DNA of 64,000 nt, from assembly GCA_026874595.1 (NCBI GenBank), contig CM049309.1:26975033-27039032 (forward strand), in the 5' to 3' direction. Shown in pieces: positions 48,481-58,884 of this stretch. The notes under the pieces were generated by a model that ran no database searches, was not told the DNA's origin, and saw only the letters and a program-made list of their open reading frames with translations. A program made the translations under genes and the position numbers. The stretch is from Sipunculus nudus (Eukaryota > Annelida > Sipuncula > Golfingiida > Sipunculidae). Position 1 is the first letter of the stretch. Every line of letters starts with the position of its first letter.

Positions 48481-49232
48481 TGTTACAGGTGCTCTTTTTA
48501 TTGTGTGACAGGGGAGTGGCTCGTGTTGTGGGGTTTTCTTGCCTGGCCGCATGTTACATTCTCGGTTTAATCCGTACTGGTTGAACTCTTGTTGTCATGC
48601 TAGCTTGGGGCGAGCTCACGTGTACACCATGGTGTGTAGATGCACGGCGATGTTTTCCTAGATGATTCCTGTGACGCGTGCTTACCATGTATAATGTAAC
48701 ATTCTGAGACTGTTCGATAAGGGGAAAATTCTCGGCTTGGGGTGAAGAGTATATAAAGGGACTGTGTTTTAGAGCCGAGGGAGAGCAGCAGAGAAGATTC
48801 CAGCGGACGCAGAAGCGTGTGTCAGTTTCTGGGACCTTATCCGACGAGTGCGGCAATTATAGCTTTTCTTTTGGACTTCAGTTTACTTTCACCGGACTGT
48901 CATTATCCGAGAGTATACATTTAAAGAACTTATCGTTGTGACGGTGGTGGTATCCAGGTACTGTGCACTTTGTGTATTTTACTGTGTGATTGTATTCATT
49001 TGTTGTTATACCGCTGTTTTACTGTATAATTGTATTTATCAAGTGTATTGTAATGTAAGGTTGTTTTAAGAACAAATTATGGTTATTTGTTAACAAAAAA
49101 ACACTGACTTCTTTATTCATTCCCCTAGACATTTCACGCTGCCTAGTGTTACAGAATCTGATTTTTTTATCTCCATTACAAAATTTGTGTTCATCACGCA
49201 TACGTGATCTGTTTATATTAGGTTCCGTAACA
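48481..49232 (+). repeat. 3' LTR (752 bp)
   Basis: Same ends as the 5' LTR. The poly(A) signal AATAAA of the 5' LTR reads AACAAA here (near 49071), and the 20-odd base segment near 43062 is absent. Confidence 0.95.
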
Positions 49233-49324
49233 GAGTCTTGACGTCACAGAGGACATTAACGTCACTCTACGTGTACGTGCTGTAAATCAACGTACAGAGG
49301 CCACGGTTGTGAATTGTTCGTTGT

Positions 49325-49436
49325 TAACGGAGTTTGATAAAATTTTCAGGATAGCTCGGCAAATGATACAAGAAACATTTGAACAATTTTAGGCCAATCC
49401 GTGCGTAAAAAAGCCCGGAATGAGCTCTAATGTTTT
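49325..49436 (+). repeat. dispersed repeat D, copy 2
   Basis: Contains ggatagctcggcaaatgata and 'cccggaatgagct', as at 42475-42575. It lies just outside the 3' flank of the first LTR element, so similar sequences bracket that element. Confidence 0.7.
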
Positions 49437-49445
49437 TGGGTCTAT

Positions 49446-50545
49446 TGACCTATCCACCACAGCCCAAATGCTCCGCTCTTTTAATTTATTTTATAATGAG
49501 CCCCCAAAACGCTCCTACACAAAAGGTCTTCCATTAATGACGTCACAAAGGTCGATGACGCATGACGTCGTATTGACTGACGTCATCAACCTGTATCGCC
49601 TGACCATTTTTTACTATATCACAGTCATTATGAGTTTTGTCTTGCAATATTTTGGATTATTTGTCTCATACGAATTACGTGCCAGGTAAGACATTATTAT
49701 TCACTCAGTAGTCGGAGGAATAGCTCCTGCAACCTATAGCCTAGAACTATTTATACTCTCTCCTTTGTAAAAAAAAAATATCCCGGAAAACATGCCGGCA
49801 TGGATACTGGTATTGTCCGTTTCACCACCTGCTGTCCACGTGTTTTTTGTTGATGATTTTCTCAAAAGTTTATATTTTTTAATAATGCCCAAGAAAATAA
49901 AATATGGAAGTGACAACCTAATATGGCAATTAACAATTTTACAATAAATCCACCGTTTATGTTTCACAACATTTTAATCTCTTCACCATGATCTGGTTGA
50001 TATGATGTTTCCCTCCATAAGTAGCCATCTTTATTTTAGCTGGTTATATTTTTTAGTGTGTTTGCATGAGATCATCCAATCCGCAGCTGTCAGTTGAGGC
50101 TGTTTTTGCATGTGACCAATGACCTTGACCGCCATAAATCGGTCTGATATGTTGTAAAATGTAGACTGATTTCTCATATTTTCAAATAATTCTGTTTCTT
50201 AAATAAGGTGTGAGGTAGGTATTTATTTACCTTGTTGAAAATTAGGTCCTTTAATCCTCTACTCTCCACTATTATTGTTTCCCTTGAAATGTAACTAATA
50301 AAAATTTTCATAGCAAAAAACAGGTGGACATGAGGGGATGAAACGGACTATAGTATTTACAGACTACACGTGTTTTGTTTGACAGAACTCTGTCAAATTG
50401 TGCAAAATTTTGTTTTTTTTTTGTCAGTTGATTGACGCTTTACAGTGGTTAAAGTTACCTGATTGGTTGCTCGTCAGTCCAATGCTTATGATTATTCATT
50501 GAATGAATATGCGATTAAGGTCACATAGAGTTCATGGATAGGTCA
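49446..50545 (+). mobile_element. TIR element F, copy 1 (interrupted by a MITE)
   Basis: Starts tgacctatcca and ends tggataggtca, an 11-base perfect terminal inverted repeat, with a possible 3 bp TAT duplication. Apart from the inserted MITE it is about 560 bases and matches the reverse complement of 62929-63507 along its length. It is rich in TGACGTCA words (near 49537 and 49588). It has no transposase, so is non-autonomous. The superfamily is not determined, as the target duplication is not confirmed in the other copy. Confidence 0.8.
49813..50350. mobile_element. 538 bp MITE with TA target duplication (Tc1/mariner-like)
   Basis: Imperfect terminal inverted repeats of about 40 bases: ttgtccgtttcaccacctgc at the left, and the reverse complement of the right end reads tagtccgtttcatcccctca; both continue to gtccac.tgttttttg. 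The element is flanked by TA at 49811-49812 and 50351-50352. The uninterrupted partner has a single TA at 63117-63118, which confirms the insertion and its borders. It has no transposase. A TA duplication is typical of Tc1/mariner elements. Confidence 0.88.
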
Positions 50546-50787
50546 TATTTGCCTACGCTGGGACGTTTGAGCACATAAAGCAGAATGACGTCATTGCACG
50601 TGTACGTGCCGTTTCCCTGAAAGGTGTCTATAAATTTACGTGAAGCAGGGGGACCATGGTTACTTGTCGTTGTTTTTATAGTCCTACCCAAACCCCCACC
50701 CCCACGGAAGATAGGGCCAAAAACCCGACTTTGTTTCGAGTTTCAAGTTTCGAGGGCTATAGTTTCTTACGTACTACTGTAGTAGCG

Positions 50788-51055
50788 TGTAAGATTTCTT
50801 ATCTACGGAATATGGAATGCGTGTTGAGAGCTTTCATATGAACCTGCACGGCGGCATGCATTTTTTTCTGTGTGTTGCCCCTTGAAAACATCCGGAAACT
50901 TACAAATTCGCTACATGTAGCGATCATTTTTGACGGATATATAAGCATTCCGCATGCCGGGTTCGCGCATGCAGGAATCTCACCTTCACAATACGTGTAC
51001 CGATTTTATAAAAATACGCATTCCATATTCCGTACTTATAAGAAATATTAGCTTT
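50788..51055. repeat. inverted repeat, about 30 bp arms
   Basis: The left arm tctacggaatatggaatgcg (about 50799-50818) is the reverse complement of the right arm around cgcattccatattccgta (51027-51044); the arms extend over a 'taagatttcttat' match. The spacer holds gcatgcgcg words. Possibly a small MITE; no target duplication identified. Confidence 0.65.
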
Positions 51056-51101
51056 AGTCTGCAAATATATTCGACTTTAACTGTTTATTATCTCCAATAA
51101 G

Positions 51102-51280
51102 TGTTATATTATCAAACAAAACATTTAAGAACTGATCCCCGATCATAGTGTATATGCGCATGCGCAACTCTCTCTCTTCTCAATATGTCAGCCTCCTGTG
51201 GAGCACGCTCGAGTTCGCTGTATCTGTTTTAATAAAGTCCTATGTTACGTTCATGACAGTGTCAGTGAAATATTACAACA
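51102..51280 (+). repeat. 5' LTR (179 bp)
   Basis: Short LTR starting TGTTATATT and ending TTACAACA, with AATAAA at 51231-51236. Confidence 0.97.
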
Positions 51281-51292
51281 TGGTGGCAGCGG
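51281..51292 (+). other. primer binding site, tRNA-Leu type
   Basis: TGGTGGCAGCGG starts immediately after the 5' LTR and is complementary to the 3' end of leucine tRNAs ending CCGCTGCCACCA. The match weakens after 12 bases, so the tRNA assignment is an inference. Confidence 0.65.
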
Positions 51293-51555
51293 CGAAGATA
51301 GCTGGGACCCATTGCCAATAGATACGGACTATTTTCAAAGCGGACAAGCGCGAGCAGCATTTCACTTACCAGCGGACAACGGCCGTCAGTGACACCAGCC
51401 ATTTCCCGCCATTTGCATTTTGCCGAGTACAGGTCTGTGCGTACACTGTTTAAAACCCGTTACGGGGATATCAGTGACTATCTTACATACAAAGTGACAA
51501 ACACAGCAACTAAAAACAGTGTTTAGTGACTTTATCAGTGTATCAGTGTACAATC

Positions 51556-53592
51556 ATGTCTCAAACTCAAAGCAACGAGGCGTCAGCAGGCCTGACGACT
51601 GTGGTGTACACCAACGATCTGGCAGGAGTTAAAGCGCCATGTTTTGATTGGGAAAGCCCAAACCTACCTGAACAATTCAAACAGTTTCGACGATACCGCC
51701 AGCTGATTCTTGAGACACCTACATACAAATCAAGGTCAGGTAAAGAACTTGTCAATTACATATTGCTATGGCTGGGACCAGCAGGGGTTGAAATTTTTGA
51801 CAATTGGTCGCACCTGACAGTCAGTGATAAAGAGGACCCTGATAAGGTGTGGGATGCATTCACATCATATTTTGAGCCTAGATCCAACTTCAGATTAGCA
51901 CGTTTTCAGTTGCGTGATATAAAACAGAAGGCAGCTGAGTCAATTGATTCCTTTGTGACACGCTTACGCAGTCAAGCACAGAAGTGCAATTTTGCTACCC
52001 CTGATGACTTTGAAGATAATCTCATAGATCAGATTATTAAGGGCACTGTACATGACCCAGTCAGAAAGAAACTGTTAAGCCAAGACCCTAAAGATCTGAC
52101 TTTCAATAAATGCATAGAGATCGCACGCACCCACGAGGTTACGTCTGCCCAGTTGCAGCAGTTTGCCCAACAAACAACCATAGGGGAAGTCAAACACATC
52201 AAACATAAAAAGCCGCACAAACATGTACACCGTAGAGGCAAGCATTGTTTCTTTTGTGGTGGTGCGCCACATAAACGTGTCGACTGTCCAGCAAAGGACC
52301 AGGTATGTAACAAATGTCATATACAGGGACACTGGGGCAAAGTTTGCCAAAACACGAAAAAGGCGCACAAAACAAACCTGACAAAACCACAGTCCAAAAG
52401 AATCAACACCTTAGAGTGCCAAGAGCAGGAGCTACCTGACAACTTTGAGCATTTACAGTTCAGTACACTGACAACAGACAGGTCAGAAACCGAAGCCTAC
52501 GCAACAATACAAATCGTACCATACGCTAACCGTACCACAAACCTTAAAGGCAAGGTGGACACGGGCGCACAAGGCAATATTTTGCCAGCACGGACTTTCC
52601 GCCAGATATTTCCGAGGTGCATAGATAAGGATGGTTGCCCACAAGTTAACCCATCTGGTACCAAACTTTCTGCATATAACGGCACCACGATCAAACATTA
52701 TGGGACAGTAAGCATGACATGTAGTTTCGAAGGGAGCCCTTACAAAGTTTGTACTTCCTTCGTTGCCGAAACTGACGGACCCGTCATATTCGGTCTGCCA
52801 ACCTGCACTGATATTGGTCTCATCAGACTTAATTGCGAAATAACGCAGGGCACCGGCACCAACGAAACACCAATTGAATCATTTGTGCATCTTAAAGAAA
52901 TGTACCAAGATCGTTTTACAGGACTTGGCAAGTTGCCAGGAGCCTATAAACTGACATTGAGAGATGGTGCGTGTCCAGTTATACACCCACCCCGACGAAC
53001 ACCTATCCAGCTGCGGGAAAAAATAAAAGAGGAACTGGACCGAATGATATCCTTAGATGTAATTCGTCCTGTGACAGAACTCACAGACTGGGTTTCAAGC
53101 CTAACATATGTGCCCGAGCAAGACGGGTCTATTCGAGTCTGCCTAGACCCCAAGGCTTTAAATGCAGCACTTAAGAGGGGCCAACACCATATACCCACGA
53201 TGGATGAGCTAGCGCACAAGTTCAACAAGGCGACTGTTTTTAGCAAACTTGATGCCAAGTCTGGATACTGGTCCATCTGTCTGGAACCAGATAGTCAGCT
53301 ACTGACCACGTTCAATACCCCTTTCGGGCGATATTGTTTCCAACGCTTACCATTTGGCCTGAATGTCAGCCAAGATGCTTTTCAAGCAGCTATGGACCAA
53401 ACACTGGAGGGTCTACCAGGTGTTGTCTCAATTGCGGATGACATCGCAGTTTTTGGCAGCACACAAGCAGAACATGATACTAACCTGCACAAACTGATGC
53501 AAAGAGCCCGGGAGGTCAACCTTGTCTTCAATGCTGAAAAGTCGGTAATCAGGTCTCCAGAAATCCAGTTTTTTTGGAAATATTTACACTAG
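51556..53592 (+). pseudogene. Gag-Pol, Gag to RT (single fused frame, 5' part)
   Basis: Start ATG at 51556 (MSQTQ), the first in frame. Gag occupies about residues 1-215 (retrotransposon gag fold, with Arg-Tyr-Arg and 'LRDIKQ' segments). Two CX2CX4HX4C zinc knuckles follow at residues 231-244 and 251-264. The protease active site Asp-Thr-Gly-Ala is at 335-338. RT starts at about 480. Its palm Asp is at 566 (Lys-Leu-Asp-Ala) and its Ala-Asp-Asp pair at 628-629 (Ser-Ile-Ala-Asp-Asp), where many elements have Tyr. Gag and Pol share one frame here. The frame ends early at 53590-53592 because a T-run at about 53569-53575 carries one extra base, shifting the RT connection out of frame. Confidence 0.92.
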
Positions 53593-53899
53593 TGATGGGG
53601 TTCGCCCGGACCCTAAAAAAGTGGAGGCAATCCGTGATCTCAAGGCTCCAACCATTGTGGCTGAACTGCAATCGCTGCTGGGGAAGATTACCTACCTGTC
53701 ACCCTATATACCTCGTCTTAGTCAGCACACTACCCCTCTCCGGCAACTGCTTACTAAGGACAGTGAATTCCAGTGGAACCACGAACAAGAAGCAGCATTC
53801 AGTACGCTTAAAGACATCATATGCAAGGAAACCACACTGACATATTTCAATCCAGAGAAGCCGGCTGTGATTGAAGTCATGCAAGCCAGAAAGCTTTAG
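53593..53899 (+). pseudogene. Pol, RT connection (shifted frame)
   Basis: Homology continues in the next frame with Pro-Asp-Pro-Lys-Lys-Val, then Leu-Leu-Gly-Lys-Ile-Thr-Tyr-Leu and the Phe-x-Trp-Asn-x-Glu-x-Glu-x-Ala-Phe motif. It stops near 53899 when a one-base loss at about 53878 shifts the frame at the first catalytic Asp of RNase H. Confidence 0.88.
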
Positions 53900-53901
53900 G
53901 G

Positions 53902-55227
53902 GCCGCACTTACACAAGAGGGCAAAACAATAGCTTTTGCCTCCAAGAGCCTGACAGATGTCGAACAGCGATATGCAAATATCGAACGAGAGTTACTAGCT
54001 TGTGTTTTTGGTGCTGAACGTTTTCACCAATATATATTTGGTACCCATTTCGTTATTGTGAGTGACCATAAGCCACTAGAAATGATCGCCAAGAAGAGCC
54101 TCACAGCGGCACCGGCTCGTTTACAACGGATGCTGTTACGACTACAGCAATACGACTACGAAATAAAATACCGACCCGGAAAGGAGATGACACTAGCTGA
54201 CAGCCTATCGCGACTCCCGACCGGAAAGTTAAGTCCAGAAATAGCACTTGACATATGCGTATCCCTCATCCAGTTTAGCCAACCGAGGCTTGAACAACTT
54301 CGAACGGCTACTCAGAACGATCCAGTACTTGCACACCTCGACAAATACGTTCTAGCGGGTTTCCCGGAGCATAGGAGAGAAACCCACACCAGCACACGCC
54401 TATACTGGTCGTTCCGTGATGAACTGAGTATCGAAGACGGACTTATTCTCAAAGGTTCACAAGTTATCATTCCGTCCACACTTCGCCAGCAGTACCTCAG
54501 TGACATTCATGCTGGACATCAAGGTGTTACGCGATGCCAGCAGCGAGCCAGAACATGTATTTACTGGCCAGGCATCAACAAGGACATTGAATCACTTGTT
54601 GCACAGTGCGAGCAATGCCAACGATATCAAGCATCACAGTCCAAAGAAAAACTCATGCCTGTGACAGATGATCTCCCGTACGTGCCATGGTTTACACTTG
54701 GAACTGATCTCTTCACTGTCAACAATTACAATTATCTCATCATATCTGATTATCATTCCAAGTACCCATTTGTTGAAAAACTGGGCCCAGACACCAGCAG
54801 CCAGAAGATCGCAACCATCACAAGTAAGATTTTCTCGATGTTTGGTGTACCTAACAAAATCATCTCCGATAATGGACCGCAATTTATCGGAAAAGCCTAC
54901 CAACAGATGTTATCTGACTTCGGGATCACGCATATCACCATTTCACCGCACCACCCCGGTTCACATGGCTTCATAGAGCGAGCCATCCGTACGGTGAAAG
55001 CCATGATCCGAAAATCGCCACGAGACACCGATATCGCGTTACTAACACTCAGAACCACACCCATTGGCCCACAGATACCATCACCGGCCGAGCTGTTAAT
55101 TGGTCGAGAACTTCCATGCAACCTCCCCTTGCGCATCAGTGGCCCTAGTAATGACATGTTGCGACAAAAGAGGGAGAAAACAGCAAGAAACTCACTAGCA
55201 TATATGACCAAGAGTACACCGAGCTGA
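53902..55227 (+). pseudogene. Pol, RNase H and integrase
   Basis: Back in the original frame. It encodes the rest of RNase H (Ile-Glu-Arg-Glu-Leu-Leu-Ala, then Ser-Asp-His-Lys-Pro, ending Ala-Asp-Ser-Leu-Ser-Arg). Integrase follows. Counting from the Met codon position at 54058, the HHCC zinc domain uses His151, His154, Cys184 and Cys187 with a Tyr-Trp-Pro-Gly between. The catalytic triad is Asp217, Asp271 and Glu307, an exact D-D-35-E. The frame ends at 55225 after a shift at about 55200. Integrase here follows RNase H, the normal Ty3/gypsy order, in contrast with the element at 42657. Confidence 0.92.
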
Positions 55228-55229
55228 AC

Positions 55230-55592
55230 ATGGAACAACCAATTTTGTTTCAAGATGTAGCAAAGAAGTTCTGGTCACCAGGGACCATTGTTGGGATAGG
55301 CCCTGAACCAAGGTCATACACAATTCGCTGTAATCAGACTGGACGATATCTGAGGCGCAACCGAATATTACTGAAGGAACAACCACCACTATTTGTTGAA
55401 CAACAACATACAACACCTATGATAAATTGTATGCCAGAAGATCCGGATCCATCTCCTCTAAGCAATTCTGAGCGTCCAAGACTATTGTCAAAATCAGTCG
55501 TCAATACCCCGAAGGCTAAGGATACGCCACCTATACAAACACCGACCCCCGACAACTCACTACCGTGGAACCACGCGATACTTCTCCTGTGA
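55230..55592 (+). pseudogene. Pol, integrase C-terminal domain
   Basis: Shifted frame giving a Lys-Phe-Trp-Ser-Pro-Gly-Thr-Ile-Val core followed by Tyr-Thr-Ile-Arg-Cys and Tyr-Leu-Arg-Arg-Asn-Arg, the typical integrase C-terminal barrel, then a Pro/Ser-rich tail. A further frame change near 55590 leads to a Thr-Arg-Tyr-Gly-Arg ... Arg-Leu-Ile motif at about 55606-55655, the usual end of such polyproteins. Confidence 0.82.
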
Positions 55593-55913
55593 CCAAAACT
55601 ACTCACACCAGGTATGGACGCCAGTCAAAGAAACCTCACAGACTCATTGAAAACAAGTAGTGTTGACCAATGAGATAGCTATCAAGTCTACTGGGCAGAA
55701 TAATCCCTTCTTGATAGTGTTCGGCCTGGGGCAGTCTACCCCCAGAGCTGTCGTCATATAGTTTAAGTGCAGTACTTTGTGGATACAACAGTAATTATCA
55801 GAGATAAGATCAAGCGCATAATGAGTTATTTTGCTTAACGAAAAAACTGTATAAGTTCACGTCTGGACACTATACTTATAAACACCCCTCTGTTTAGTGA
55901 CTCTGTTTAAACA

Positions 55914-55920
55914 AGGGGGA
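55914..55920 (+). other. polypurine tract
   Basis: AGGGGGA directly before the TG of the 3' LTR. Confidence 0.8.
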
Positions 55921-56099
55921 TGTTATATTATCAAACAAAACATTTAAGAACTGATCCCCGATCATAGTGTATATGCACATGCGCAACTCTCTCTCTTCTC
56001 AATATGTCAGCCTCCTGTGGAGCACGCTCGATTTCGCTGTATCTGTTTTAATAAAGTCCTATGTTACGTTCATGACAGTGTCAGTGAAATATTACAACA
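55921..56099 (+). repeat. 3' LTR (179 bp)
   Basis: Same length as the 5' LTR with two substitutions; AATAAA at 56050-56055. Confidence 0.97.
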
Positions 56100-56142
56100 A
56101 TAAGTCATGTTTTTTTTGCGGGTTTTGGTTTGTTTGTTTGTC

Positions 56143-56240
56143 TGTTAGCAACATTAGTAAAATAATTATTGACGGATTTTGATTTAATCTTCAGGTTAGC
56201 TCGGCAATAATGCGAAGAAAAAAGTTGATTAAAGTTTGAT
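56143..56240 (+). repeat. dispersed repeat D, copy 3
   Basis: Contains gttagctcggcaataatgcg after 'gacggattttgat', similar to 42475 and 49325. It is next to a gtttgtttgtctgttagcaa run of the kind that often precedes such repeats. Confidence 0.6.
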
Positions 56241-57189
56241 ACGTAACATTCTTGAACCTGAAATATTTTTAAGGAAAAATGCTGCTTTTCTTACAGTTCC
56301 ATATGAGTCTAATGAGCTGACGTGGCGAAGGTCTGCGCTTTATGAGTGCTTTTCTAGTTGGGCTATGATTTAACAACGAAAACCTATAGTTGTCATATTT
56401 TTAAAAGATAATATAGAGAGAAGTGTCTCTCAAAAAGGCGAATTTAAAAAAGAAAACTACCACTTTAACATTGTTATCATACATTTTTGTAGAGAAATAG
56501 AGCTTCAGAATATATAGGTCTTGTTTTGGTACCAACCAACACTATTCTGGGCTTCTCGCTCATGGACTACAAACGGTCTAACAGTTTAATTTGGAAACGT
56601 ATTCACTGTGGTCATACATACTGAAAATGGGAGAATTTTTATGATTAAAAGAGTTATGTTTTAAAAGCATATCTTCTAAAAAATTACTATTTATACAAAA
56701 TATACTTATTAAAAAATACTGATAAAATACTAAATGCTAAATAATTTATATTTGTATGGTTCAGAAATAATTGTCAGATTAGTCAGCAGTATACTGAAAT
56801 CTTTTCAACCACCCTTTGCTCAGAATAGTCTATTAAGGACAACTATTTAGAGATTTTTGAAGATACAATGTATGAAACATTACTTTTATTTCATCCGCTG
56901 AAAAAAAATTGCTAGATAAGACTAGGTACAACATCTATATATAAATTGGCCGGGGGGGGGGGTTAATGTGTTAACTTTGGCTTCTGTATGAACACCCAAA
57001 ACAAACAGGTACACAGACGCCCTGGTATTTTCTCCTTAATTGTTTTAAAAAGGCACTACCTGCACTTAAATACCTTATAAATTGACGTATAAACTACAGT
57101 AGTTAGAGTAGGCTTGGACATGAAAATGTGTGAATGATTGTATTGCATGTTTGTCATCGTTTCTTCAAAGGTAAAAATGTTAATGCACG
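56241..57189. other. AT-rich spacer
   Basis: Includes a G-run near 56952-56961. No gene or element recognised. Confidence 0.4.
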
Positions 57190-57995
57190 TATAACATGAT
57201 TAACCAATTGTTGGGGGGGTATAGGGGTAACCCTGAAATATAAAAGCAGTCATATCTCTCTACATAAATATAGTATTTCGTCAAAATTGTTCTAAAACAC
57301 AGCTAAGATATTTTAAAATATATCCCAGCATAACACAAACAATATGTGCATGGATGTATGTGATGAGAGAGAGGTCTGTAAAGTGACCGTATAAATACGC
57401 AATATTTTATGAAAAAAATCACCTTAAATCATATTTTCATCCAAAATACATTTAATTTGACACTTTTTAGTATCTTATGTCATCTTACCATTAGGTTTAC
57501 TAACATTAGACTAAGTATGTTATGAACTGGGTTAATGAGGATACTGCACCTGCGGGCCCTGGGTGCGGCGTAATCGTCCCCATAGCTAGGTCATATCACC
57601 GAGGAGCCCCCGAAAGGCGTACTCGTTTGTGAGTGAAACACGGCCGTTAGGCACGGCCTTCCCGCCTGCAGAGCGCTCACCCTCGATGGGGACCGACCGT
57701 GAAAAATCTCACCGCCTCGGCTGAGATTCGAACTCACGATCTCCCAGCTTTGAGTCCGGCGCTCTACCACTGAGCTACTGAAGTCGGTATTTATGTCAAA
57801 ATCTAATATTTTCTAAAATTGCGACTCCGGGTATAAGAATGAACGTTAAATATTCATATTTCCCATCGGTTGATTTGGGTAGAATTTTAGTATGTCAAAC
57901 TACATACCTTGCGAAAATGCACTGTGCAAACAGAAATTCTGTTGCAATTATTTTGACCTTTTTCACAAATTCTACTGGCCTACGACCCCTATTTA
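57190..57995 (-). repeat. repeat E, copy 2 (interrupted by a SINE)
   Basis: Reverse complement of 33965-34510 with substitutions: gaaaatgcactgtgcaaaca, 'gtatgtcaaactacatacc', 'catttaatttgacacttttt' and 'ggggtataggggtaac'. The match is split at about 57540-57786 by a GC-rich tRNA-derived insertion. Confidence 0.8.
57540..57786 (-). mobile_element. tRNA-derived SINE
   Basis: On the minus strand the 5' end carries pol III promoter boxes: box A TAGCTCAGTGG (57768-57778) and box B AGTTCGAATCT (57724-57734). About 170 bases of non-tRNA body follow, including a ggccgtgcctaacggcc hairpin (57642-57658). The anticodon stem pairs poorly, so this is a SINE and not a functional tRNA gene. The other copy of repeat E lacks it. 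The exact 3' end and target duplication are not clear. Confidence 0.75.
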
Positions 57996-58884
57996 AATGG
58001 ACTTCATGCTATAAACCATATCTAGGTTTGTGCAAAATGTGAGAGAAATCTGTTCATCTGTTTTTTTATTAGTTTGTAAAATGGCTATGATGGGGGTAAT
58101 GTAGCACCAATCTGCATTGATTTTGCACTCGTCTCAATAAAATGCCAATAGGCCGTTCTATTTCTTTATTGCATCCCCAGACAAAGCCGGGGATACTATC
58201 GTTTTATTACCAGACATTTGATTAAATCGCACTAAGTTCATGCCGGGAATTTCTAATTCAGAATCTATGCACATTCGGGAAAGGCCACATTTTCACAATA
58301 GTACATCAGATATGTGTTTTCCACACCGGAGTGTATATTTCATCTGTAAATATTTCATCTCTACATTCTGTTGAACTAATTTTTTCATGTCATGCCTAAA
58401 AACATATTATTTTCACATTTTAGGAATGTCTGTCTTCCAAAGTTTTTTCTTGCTAGAATATTATCCCACAAAAACTACCTTTTTAAAAATAATTCTTGGA
58501 TTCCCATATGACACAAACTGTAGTCCTGCAGTTCCAGATAGACTACCAAATGGGTAAACCTGCTCATGTAACACTTTTGTTTTCAGGTTACTTTTTTTTC
58601 AGGACACTGCCAGGTATCATTTTTGTTCCTTTTAATGAGTTTCGAATTCAGCTGAACGTTATGGCCCATGGGCCACTTGTTTCTATTGTCCTGATAGCCT
58701 GAAAAGACTGATGGTGCTGTCTGTATTTTTCCCCATTTTTACGCATTTTCCTATCTGTTTTGACACCGTCAAATGAAAACAATGATATAAGGTTCTCAGG
58801 TGTAGTTTTATCAAGGGGCCTAAAACAGTGTATGTTTATTGACCATGACTAGTTTTATCAGTTTGGTAGTGCCTCCTGTACTTT
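57996..58884. other. spacer with a short ATCCCC/GGGGAT hairpin
   Basis: An inverted repeat atccccagacaaagccgggg at 58164-58183 (stem completed by the next two bases) may be the end of another dispersed repeat. The 67- and 68-codon frames have no recognisable domain. Confidence 0.4.

Larger units (their letters stand above)
42657..49232 (+). mobile_element. Ty3/gypsy-like LTR retrotransposon with integrase before RT (Gmr1-like), degenerate
   Basis: A complete 6.6 kb insertion. LTRs of 775 and 752 bases start TGTTAC and end GTAACA. A 4 bp target duplication GAGT lies at 42653-42656 and 49233-49236. There is an 18 bp primer site and a purine tract directly before the 3' LTR. Domain order between the LTRs is Gag (zinc knuckle), protease, integrase, reverse transcriptase, RNase H. 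Ordinary Ty3/gypsy elements carry integrase last. Integrase before RT is the Ty1/copia order, and among gypsy-like elements it is the hallmark of the Gmr1 group, described first from deuterostomes. Several frameshifts and stops, plus about 5% LTR difference (first 380 bases, by eye), show an old inactive copy. No envelope gene is seen. Confidence 0.9.
51102..56099 (+). mobile_element. Ty3/gypsy LTR retrotransposon, conventional order, recent
   Basis: 4,998 bp insertion with 179 bp LTRs (TGTTATATT...ATTACAACA) and a perfect 5 bp target duplication ATAAG (51097-51101 and 56100-56104). The LTRs differ at only two positions (51158/55977 and 51213/56032), about 1.1%, indicating a young insertion. 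Order: Gag with two zinc knuckles, protease, RT, RNase H, integrase. The reading frame is broken at about 53565, 53885, 55200 and 55590. No envelope gene. With young LTRs, single-base frameshifts may be real mutations or consensus errors. Confidence 0.95.

Noticed and set aside
57716-57786. Functional tRNA gene
   Set aside because: The A and B boxes are present but the anticodon stem is poorly paired, and a fixed non-tRNA body follows, so it is a SINE.
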